Positions 55,904-64,000 of a DNA stretch of 64,000 nucleotides are shown one piece after another. The first letter of the stretch is position 1. The number at the start of each line of letters is the position of its first letter. Source of the stretch: Macrolepiota albuminosa (taxonomy: Eukaryota > Basidiomycota > Agaricomycetes > Agaricales > Agaricaceae); assembly GCA_027475525.1 (NCBI GenBank), contig JAMWFC010000113.1:2902001-2966000 (forward strand), read 5' to 3'. The notes below the pieces were generated by a model that had not been told where the DNA came from, did not search any database, and saw only the letters and a program-made list of their open reading frames with translations. The position numbers and the translations under genes were made by a program.

Positions 55904-56665
55904 AGTGATGCTTCAACTGTGGGGCACGTGATCATTTCATGAATTCTCCTAAGTGTCCCCAGTATAGGCCACAGGACCGTGTGCAGCTTTGGGCTGCCCA
56001 TACGGTGGATGGCAGCGATGGGGAGATGAGTGAGGCCAGCAGCGGGCCAGGAGGGGACTCAGAGGCTGAATTGGCTGACAGTGAAGCGAGTGACGATGAA
56101 CGCGTGATGGAGGAGGATGATGAGTTGGTGACCGTGGATGTGTACACCAATGACTACTACAGTTGTGATAGCGACTCGGAGCACTTGGTGGCACTCACAG
56201 ACTATCCAGAGGATGAGTATGATTGTCCAGAAAGAGACCAGCGTGTTCGGATGTGGCAAGTGATGCTGCATAAGGCCTCGACAAAGCTGATGTGCCTGAG
56301 GTATAGGTGAGATGAAAAGGCCTGTCTAGTGACATATGTGAATGTGAATGGTAGTCCTGCATGGATGTTGTGGGACTCGGGAAGTACTATGTCAGGAATC
56401 ACACCCCAATTTGTGCATGTGCACCAGATTCGTATTGACGAATTGGAGGAGCCCATAACTCTCCAGTTGAAGACAGTGGGCAGTAGGTCAGTAGTCCAGT
56501 TTGGGACAAAGGCCAAGGTGGCCATGGGAGGGGTGTCCACAACAGAGTACCTTGATGTAGCGAACTTTGATCGCTATGACATGATTATTGATACGCCATT
56601 CATGCGCAAAAATGGAGTTCTACTGGACTTTAGCAAGGATGAGGTAGTTGTTAATGGTGAATGAC
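55904..56665 (+). pseudogene. Zinc knuckle and protease part of the second Ty3 element
   Basis: A knuckle-like CFNCGARDHFMNSPKC occurs at about 55913, an acidic linker follows, and an aspartic protease begins at 56311 with MLWDSGSTMSGITP and ends with VANFDRYDMIIDTPFMRKNG. A TGA at 56308-56310 separates linker and protease; the frame continues across it. Confidence 0.7.
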
Positions 56666-57429
56666 TGAAGGCAGAGCGAGTGGTCTTGGAAGACACAGAT
56701 GGATGCCTGTGTCGACAGAGGGCGACCGAGAAGCGCCGTGATGAGAACTGACTCCATGGTTGCCAATGCAAGGCAGTAGTGGAGGAGGTGAGAGAGGAAG
56801 TGGAGCCTGTGGCCAGTCTACCGGTGGATTTGCCATGTCTGATGATGACTGAGGAGGAGTTTCAGATGGGTCAAATGGCTTGGCCTGGGATGGTGAGAAA
56901 TGGGGACACTGAAGTGGATGCTGGAGTGGGGATGAGGCACGCGGTGCGAGTGTTGAGAGAGTGTCAACCAATGACATTGAAGGTCAAAGTAGAGGACCTT
57001 GTAATGGAGGAAAAGGAGCAGCAATGGGCCACAGAGGCAGTGTTGGTAGCAGGCACTGGGTGCACCCTGTAGGACCAGCCTTGTGTTGCACCCGAGGTGC
57101 AATGGGCCTATGACCCATGGATGCCATGAGAGTGGAACAAGCTGGTGGCTTTGATGTGCATCCAGAATGTATGTAGGGGGTCTAGTAGAGGTGAGGTGTA
57201 TTGTCTAGCTACTCCGGATGAAGTGTTGGTGCCTTCGGAAATTATGTTCGAGGGGACAGTGCAGTCAGCACCGGGACCACTGTGACTGAACGTTGGAGAT
57301 GGCAGCGCTGAGTGCCTGCAGGTGCTTGATGACAGGTTCCACGGGCACCCACAGAGAGTGGTGAATAGACACCAGCTGGCTGACAAAGGCAAGAGGCCAG
57401 GGGTGGATGTGGAGCTGCTGCACTAGCGG

Positions 57430-58890
57430 TGGCAGAGGGAATATGCTGATATTGTCAATGGGACGAAGGAGGAGTTGCCTCCCTGGAGGGATGTCAATCA
57501 TGAGATAAATCTCATTGATGATGACAAGCAGTATAAGTACCATCTGCCTTGCTGTCCCCGAGCATTGCAAGACCAGTTGTGGGACAAGACCAACCATTAC
57601 TTGAATGCATGCTGGTGGGAGGTGAGGCTGGCAGTGCAGGCAGTGCCACTGTTGTGCATTCCCAAGAAGGATGAGACATTGTGCACAGTGCTGGATGCGC
57701 AGCAGTGCAATGATAACACTGTTAAGGACATGACGCCTCTGCTGGACCAGGAGGTTATCCAGGAGGATGTGGCTTGGGTGAAGGTGCAGTCAAAAATTGA
57801 CCTGACTGATGCATATGAGCAGGTGTGCATATGTACTTCTGACATACACAAGACACTGTTTGCATCACCCATGGGGACATTTGTGAGTAATATTATGCAG
57901 ATCGGTGACTATAATGTGCCAGCAATGTCTCAGAGGTTGATGACCTCAATATTTCATGATGTCATTGGGAAGTTCATGCATGTATACTTGGATGATATAT
58001 TTATATTCTTGGACTCCACTGAGGAGCATGAGGACCATCTCAAGGTTGTGTTTGAATGACTCAGGAAGAACAGGTTGTATCTTAAATGGAAGAAGTGCAA
58101 GTTGTTGTATGCAGAGACAATTGTCTGTCTAGATCATGTAATAGATGACCAGAGGATCCACCCTGATGCAGATAAGATTGATAGGATTTGGGAGTGGCAT
58201 GTATCACGGAATTACAATGATATTCAGTGCTTTGTGGGGCTGGTAAATTATATTGGCACCTTCTTGCCAGACATATCAGCCTATACAGGGCCGCTGTTGG
58301 CCATGACACTGAACGGGGCCCCATTCCACTAGCAACCGCTGCACCAGCAGTGCTTTGAGATGATCAAGCAAATTTGTGCTAAGATGCCGGTGCTGCATCC
58401 TATTGATCCTAGGTGGGATGAGCCTATATAGCTCATTTGTGATGCGTCCAAGATGGCAGACTTGCCGTCCCACCAGGTTTATGTCAAAAAAGTTTATGGC
58501 AGCACAGCAGAACTATGCCATACATGAGCTGGAGACACTGGCCATACTGGAGGCCCTGCTGAAATGGGAGGACAAGTTGATGGGGTATAAAATACACATC
58601 ATCACCGACTATAAGACTCTTGAGTTCTTCAAGACACAGGTGCACCTGTCACCGTGGCAATGCTGCCAGGGTGGATTATATGTCGAGGTATCAGTTCGAC
58701 ATTATGTATGTGAAAGGTGAGCTGAACAAGATTGCTGACTGTTTGTTCCAATACTTCGAGAGTGACATGAAGGAGGACGTATATGATGAGTACGAATATG
58801 TCCAGGCAAACAGGCACATAGATCCGGATGGGGAGGATCTGCCCATTCAGAGATATGAGGAGATCAAGGAGCATGTGATTGAGATCTAGG
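57430..58890 (+). pseudogene. Reverse transcriptase and RNase H part of the second Ty3 element
   Basis: The 57475-58059 frame has the primer-grip and catalytic segments, with FMHVYLDDIFIFLDSTEEHE near 57980. Past a TGA at 58057 it continues with LYLKWKKCKL and FVGLVNYIGTFLPDISAYTG. RNase H pieces (AQQNYAIHELETLAILEALLK; YMSRYQFDIMYVKGELNKIA) lie in two frames. Several stops and shifts, so not functional. Confidence 0.8.
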
Positions 58891-58892
58891 CC

Positions 58893-60538
58893 ATGTGGGT
58901 TCAGGAGGCCAGACGCAGTTGGCACCTACAGGACCGGCAGGAGCAGTGTGAACTGGAGGCATGCGATATGGTGCGGGCTCAGGAGATGCCCAATGGATGG
59001 ATGGGGGATGGGCCATGTGCAGTGGGGCTCAGACGCCTAGTGCTGGGGGAGGCCCTGAAGTTGAGCGGTGGTGGAGCAGGGCTGGTTGGCCCAGAGAATT
59101 GCGAGTTTGCAGACATGGTGAGATGCAAATATGCGCGTGATGTGTTGTTTGCGGAGATTATGGCGAGCCCTGGGGATCACGCCCATTTTACCATGGAGGA
59201 CGGGTTGGTATACACCAGCAACATTGTGGGGGATAGAGTGCTTGGGGTGCTGAGGAACTGGCAGCTGATTACGACAATGCTGGAGCAGGCGCACCATATA
59301 GTGGGGCACTTTGGCCCTCAGCAGATGCTGGCCTATGTGCAGCGGTAGTATTGGTGGCCTCAGATGGTCGTGGATGCGACTAAGTTTTGTGGGACATGCA
59401 AGTCGTGCCAGTGGTCAAAGACGTTGAACGCGAGGCCAGTGGGCCAGCTGCACTCTCTGCCTATTCCCATTAGGCCTTGGGACTCGATTGGGATGGACTT
59501 TGTTGGTCCTTTCCCAAGGTCCCAGGATTATGACTATCTCTGAGTAGTCATTTGTCGGATGACCAGTATGGTGCATTTGATACCGGTCAACACTACAATG
59601 ACAGTGGCTGAGTTGTCGTGGATATATCTCAAGGAGATAGTGCAGTTGCATGGGCTGCTGAGCTCCATTGTCAGCGATAGGGATGCAAAGTTCACTTCTG
59701 CTTGGTGGAGGGAATTGCACAAATTGTTGGGAGCAAGGCTGCTCATATCAATGTCGTTCCATCCACAAACTGATGGGCAGACAGAGCGCGCTAATTGCAA
59801 TGTGGCCCAGATCTTTAGGATGGTGGTCTGGCTGGACCAGGGGGACTGGGTTGATAAGGTGCCCATGACCGAGTTTGCGATCAACGCAAGTGTGTCTGAA
59901 ACGACGTGTCATGTGCTGTTTGAGTTGAATGGTGGGCATATGCTGACCATGCTGTGAGAGTTTTGGAGTGACGGGGTTGTGCACCAAGGGGTGCATGAGT
60001 TCATGCAGTGGGCATTGGCTAATCTGGCAGATGTGCATGATGCAATTATTGAAGCTTGCATATTTCAGACACGTAACGCAAATGTGTGGAGGGGAAGGAG
60101 CCTGTGATTGCGCAGGGTGATTTGGTTTTCTTGTCTACAAAGAATCTCAACTTGCCTAAGGGCAGGGCAGCAAAGCTTTGCCCAAGGTGGGTAGGGCCCT
60201 ATTGGGTCCATAGCGCTGAGCTGAGCACATCAAACTATGTGCTGGAGTTGCCAGCTGCATTGCAAAAGAGGCAGATCGTGCCTAAGTTTCATGTGTTGTT
60301 ACTATGACCTTACAGTCTGAGCAATGATGCACTATTTCCTAACAGAGCCACCCCAGAACCCTATGACTTCAGGGCTGCTGAGGATCAGGAGTGGTTTGTC
60401 GATGAGATCATTGGCCATCAGTGGATGGTGTGGGGAGGCCTCAAATTTAAGGTGTGTTGGAGTCTGGAGGACATGACGTGGGAGCCATTGTGCAGTTGCA
60501 TGGAATTAGAGGCTCTGAGCCGTTACCTGGAGCTGTAG
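58893..60538 (+). pseudogene. Integrase and C-terminal part of the second Ty3 element
   Basis: The zinc region is HHIVGHFGPQQMLAYVQ, a TAG, YWWPQ, and CGTCKSCQ. The core has IGMDFVGPFP (near 59490), SDRDAKFTSAWW and HPQTDGQTERANCN. At the end GRAAKLCPRWVGPY and a chromodomain-like tail (EWFVDEIIGHQW ... WEPLCSCMELEALSRYL) are visible. At least four in-frame stops occur. Confidence 0.8.
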
Positions 60539-60773
60539 GGCATTGGCTGCCTGTGGAACCTAGCAAAATGCGTGGGTGATGCGTGAGGGGGGTGGTCGAG
60601 CTGGGCTGCTGGTCCTGGTGGTGGTGAGGGTGATGGGGGTCACAGGGGTGACGTGGTGGAGCATGTCCATGACTGGATGGGGTTATGTCAGCATGGCTGA
60701 GTTTGTCAGCAGCATAACGCAAAGAGATTTTTTTCTCCTAACTTCAGTCTGCTCCCGTGCAATTTATTATAAT

Positions 60774-61757
60774 ATGTCGTACTATCAGCAACGTAAACAG
60801 CCTGAGAGTTTGAGCGCAGGCTCGAGGAGGGGGGGAACTGGGCATGACCCAGTAGACTATGAGAAAGAGAGTTACGAAGAGTTCAGGCAGCAGTCAATGC
60901 AGGCGTTGCCTGCGCAAATGTTCTATGTGGAAGGACAGTATCAACAAGGTCCCCCGGGACAACTATATTATCAAGCTACCCAGTGGGGGTATCCACAGGT
61001 GATGCTGGGCCCAGTTGGCCCAGTACCTATAGAGGTCGACAACGAAGTGCAGAATGCGCTGCAGTACTATTACCTGCACCTGAGGGGAGCGGTGCAGTCG
61101 ATTCCACAACCACAGAGAGTGGTGCAGTATGCACCGAGAGGGTATATGAGAGCCTTCCTAGCACCACAAGTGCCTCTGCGGGCACCGCAGCAATCACAAA
61201 ATGCTGGAATGGAGTCATGAGTACACCGGATGCAGGGGGGTGCAGTGAAGACTCCAGTTGCTCAATCCTCTGGCGCTGAGATGCCAAAAGCCCTGATCGC
61301 CATGAGAAGTGGGCAGGAGAAGGGCAGGGGATGGGTAGAGGAGCCAGTAGAGGTGGAGGAGGAAACACAAGAGGCCATGCGGCGGAGATTGGGGGCAGCA
61401 GGGTATTCTGTGCCCTCAGATGCCGAGTTCTTGAGTGATCTACTCATGATGATGGTGTTGAGTGGGCTGCTGGATGAAAATGATAATCTGTGATGTCAGT
61501 GGCAGATGGCACTGCAGCAGCTATCAAAGGCGCAGAAGCGCAAGACGCAGAGCCAGACAGAGGACCATGAGAGTGAGCCCAAGAGGGCTAAAGTAACAGA
61601 GGAAGAGCGTGGTGATGTATTACAGGCACATGAGAAGCAGCTGATGAAGCCACTAGTAGAGTTGGTGGAGGGGCCGTTGATGACGCCCAAAGTTTGGTCA
61701 GTAACAAATATTACTATAGTGTTACCATACCAAAAGCTTGCGTTGGGCGCGCTATAA
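60774..61757 (+). pseudogene. N-terminal gag fragment of a third Ty3 copy
   Basis: MSYYQQRKQPESLSAGSRRG starts at 60774; a Gln/Tyr/Pro-rich part (QGPPGQLYYQATQWGYPQVM) runs to a TGA at 61218. Another frame goes on from 61230 (EAMRRRLGAAGYSVPSDAEF), passes a TGA at 61491-61493 and ends at 61757 after KRKTQSQTEDHESEPKRAK. The gag core is missing: the sequence changes to the GCGCTA-rich unit right after 61757, which marks a nested insertion or a truncation. Confidence 0.6.
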
Positions 61758-62133
61758 GTGATGTGAGGAGTCCTGGGCAGGTCCCAGAGAATGCGCCTGT
61801 GAAAATGGAGAAAAGTCGGTAAGGAGGTCGGCAAGTGTAAAGCGCTAAGGTAAAGCGCCTATGAAAGAAGCGGTAAGTGACACAGCAATGTGAGCGGCAA
61901 GAGCACGGTATGCTTAGCGAAGTCTAAGCGTCGATAATGCCTGCCATAGTTGCAAGGCGCGAGTGTGTCGAGTGTTGGCGAGTGTCTGCAACTGCCGATG
62001 AGTTCGACGTTGCTGACCGTAAATGAGATCGCAAGTGTAAGGGAGACTGAAGAAAGGGGAGCAGGAAACTCTGGTCTATTGTTCGATGGGTATGTACAAG
62101 TCGGTAAGTACTTTTTATACTACAATGAGTTCG
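61758..62133 (+). other. GCGCTA-rich DNA before the LTR-like repeat
   Basis: No gene seen. It contains AAGCGCTAAGGTAAAGCGCC and related words. It may be the 5' part of the LTR of the gene B unit; it is not shared with the 9.5-kb copy. Confidence 0.35.
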
Positions 62134-62602
62134 CCGTCGCCAGTGGCTAAAGAGCGGTAAACTAGAAAATTTTATAAGGGGTAGCTCCAACGGTTTCAGA
62201 TCCCTGCCGTCCATTCAAGACCCTTAGCGGCGCCAGGCAGCAAATTGCGGTGCTAAACCATCAGTCCATCACCCTTCTGTCTGTCCAAAATGCTTAGCAA
62301 TGTCAGGTGCCAGATCGAGGTGCTAAGCGGTGTCAGACGCCAAGGTCAAACGCCAAGCTGTCCGTCAGTTTTTGATAGATCATCAGGCTTCTTGCTAAGC
62401 GCTGTCGTCAGTGACTGATGCCATCTGTCAGTTGTCATTCTGTCTGCCGTTGGTGCTATCACTGATCGGATCTGCTTCTTGCCGTGCGCGGCCATCAAAT
62501 ATCGCCAAAATTGGATAATTAGCGCGCGCTAAGGTATCCCGAGTCAGTGCCGCGTTGCCGTCGCCTGCTGTTGATGCGCTGATCCTGTATGGGGTCCTAT
62601 CA
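62134..62602 (+). repeat. LTR-like repeat, copy 2, upstream of gene B
   Basis: It matches 9509-10063 (minus the 77-bp duplication there). It ends at GGGGTCCTATCA, overlapping the start of the conserved leader block. Confidence 0.75.
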
Positions 62603-62638
62603 TCTCCCCCCAACTGAAAAATTGACTGTCCTCAGTCA
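62596..62638 (+). promoter_or_regulatory. 43-bp conserved leader block with a hairpin, copy at gene B
   Basis: Exact inverted copy of 8325-8367. It includes CATCTCCCCCCAACTG and the stem-loop TGACTGTCCTCAGTCA at 62623-62638, and ends 133 bp before the start codon of gene B. Confidence 0.7.
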
Positions 62639-62771
62639 CCAAATAAGGCTACTGTTACCGCTTTTGTGACAAGTGGTCCGTGCGTTCTTGAGATTTTGTT
62701 TATAGTCCTGGCATATGAGTGTGGACTTCGTTTCTCCTCCCATCTTTTATCTGGCGCTCTATTAAAATTAA

Positions 62772-64000
62772 ATGTCTTTCTGCATTCCAACTCCGCCCCC
62801 CGTACCGTCTCGCGAGGCTCAAGATGCTGCCTCCGCCTATATTGAAAAGGCGAATAATTTCCTCAAGCGAATCGATGGCGTTGGCGCAGACACGCCTATA
62901 AATTTGGTAACTGCCGTTATGAAGTTATACGAGCGGTGGCTGGAGGTGCGCGTTCTTGGCGTGGGCTGGGATCGCAAAATAGAGGTTCGAGAGTGGTGCC
63001 GATCGCGGTACCTGGATCATCGTGGCGTGGAGTGGTTAGCGCCTTTTGCTCGTTTTGTAAGTACCTCTAGCTCTTGCCGTGCCGCTAGCTGATCGAGTTG
63101 CCAGGCGCCTCCTCCCGTCCCAACGATTAAGGATGAGTTGGAGGATATTTTGTCCGGTGCCTTGCCGATGACGGTAAGCGCGCCTGCAGCAGAGTGAGTA
63201 TTCCTAACCCATTCCTTTGGCCTTAGCTTTGGTCTGACTTGTCGCCTCATAGTAAACAGGAGGTGTTGGCGCCGTTAGCACGCATGCAGGTGGAGGAGGA
63301 GATCGCGGCAAGGCAGGAGGAGGTTTCTCAAGACGCCCGCAAGATTACCAGGGCGCTAGAGGAGCGAGAGAGGGTGGCAGCATTGGCAGCAGAGATGGAG
63401 GAAGTTGCTGCGGGGAAGGTGCCTGCCACCAAGAGGCAGTCGGTAGCAGAGGGATCCAGCCAGGGTGGTCATGCTGGCAGCACTTTGAGCCCAGTGTTGC
63501 CGGCTAGCAAGTCGGGCTCGCCGAGGAAGCCGGCAGGTGCTTCCAAACGTAAGGTAAGTGCTAATTTCGCTTGCCGTTGCTGACGGTCGCTAACGATGTC
63601 TGTAGAGTCGCAAGGCGGCTCCTCAATACGTGGTAAGTGGTCTTTGGAAAATCTAGTCTCCTCATTTATCATGATCCTTCTAGGCGCCAACGCAGTCCAG
63701 TTTTGATGACAAGGAGCTCAAAGGACTGCTGTTGCCGCGTCGCGAGGAAGCCGTTCTTGACGAGGGGCAAGAGGCCGGGGTCATCATGGAGGAGATGAAG
63801 GGAAAGAAGACCGTTTCCCTGGTGACCCGGCAAGCTTTTAAGGAGGCGCGGGGAGCAGTAAGTAACTCTTCTGTCTTTTTGAGTCTTTTGCTAACTCTTA
63901 GCGCTAGTGTGACAAGTGCTGGGCCGACAACGACCCGGAAGGCTGCTGGTTCCCGACTGCGGCCCAGCCGTGCTACCATTGTGGCGCCCTGAAGCGCGCT
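62772..64000 (+). CDS. Gene B: cysteine-cluster (CDKCW) protein, homologue of gene A (runs off the right edge)
   Basis: Exons 62772-63056, 63105-63173, 63260-63553, 63606-63632, 63684-63857 and 63908 to beyond 64000 join in frame; all five introns are phase 0. Exon 1 matches gene A in the KIEVREWCRSRYLDHRGVEW segment (AEVREWCVARYREYEGADW in gene A). Exon 5 has the same length as in gene A. Exon 6 opens CDKCWADNDPEGCWFPTAAQ, then CYHCGALKRA, with the cysteine spacing of gene A. Exon 3 is helical and Glu-rich (QVEEEIAARQEEVSQDARK), then Ser/Lys-rich. No stop or frame break is seen, so this copy may be alive. Function unknown; a structural or nucleic-acid-binding protein of a retroelement-like unit is an inference. 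Confidence 0.75.

Noticed and set aside
1..64000. tRNA, rRNA or other RNA genes
   Set aside because: I saw no cloverleaf boxes or rRNA-like segments, but a scan with a covariance model was not possible.

Overview
The window reads as repeat-rich nuclear DNA of a filamentous basidiomycete, probably an agaricomycete. The evidence is many introns of about 50 bp with GT-AG (sometimes GC-AG) ends, a KDZ-type DNA transposon carrying a TET/JBP dioxygenase gene, Ty3 and Ty1/copia retrotransposons of fungal type, and host genes of fungal type (PEX13, a bestrophin-like channel, a TKL-like kinase). No species can be named from the sequence.

Layout. 1-10 kb: a Ty3-type pol on the + strand meets, tail to tail, at least two multi-exon genes on the - strand. 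One of these (gene A, 8213-5612) has a cysteine-cluster motif starting CDKCW. A homologue with the same exon plan (gene B, 62772 to the right edge) lies on the + strand at the other end, behind a related LTR-like repeat. 10-11.6 kb: a dead Tc1-like transposase, a small inverted-repeat element and a decayed repeat. 11.8-16.7 kb: a complete copia element (LTRs, half-tRNA-type primer site, intact 1387-codon gag-pol, polypurine tract, 5-bp target duplication). 16.7-19.6 kb: AT-rich DNA without recognisable genes. 19.6-30.4 kb: a host gene island with a bestrophin-like protein (+), a protein kinase (-), PEX13 (+) and a Ser/Pro/Gly-rich protein (-). 30.86-40.94 kb: a whole 10,080-bp KDZ transposon with 362-bp terminal inverted repeats and an 8-bp target duplication, holding four genes. 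42.1-47.8 kb: a full-length chromodomain Ty3 element inserted in a pogo-like remnant. 48-61.8 kb: nested, decayed Ty3 elements. 61.8-64 kb: the LTR-like repeat, leader and first exons of gene B.

How it works together. The KDZ unit joins a transposase with a DNA-modifying TET/JBP dioxygenase, a protein with an RNase H1 N-terminal (viroplasmin-like) fold and an unknown protein, as two divergent or convergent pairs. Most autonomous-type elements here are complete in structure but carry one or two TGA stops where CGA is expected, as from deamination of methylated CpG; the copia element alone is fully open.

A caution: nine tandem duplications in the first 18 kb all have a unit of exactly 77 bp, in unrelated sequences. 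Discounting them restores reading frames in the Ty3 pol and twice in gene A. They look like unmerged 77-mer overlaps from a de Bruijn assembly, not biology.
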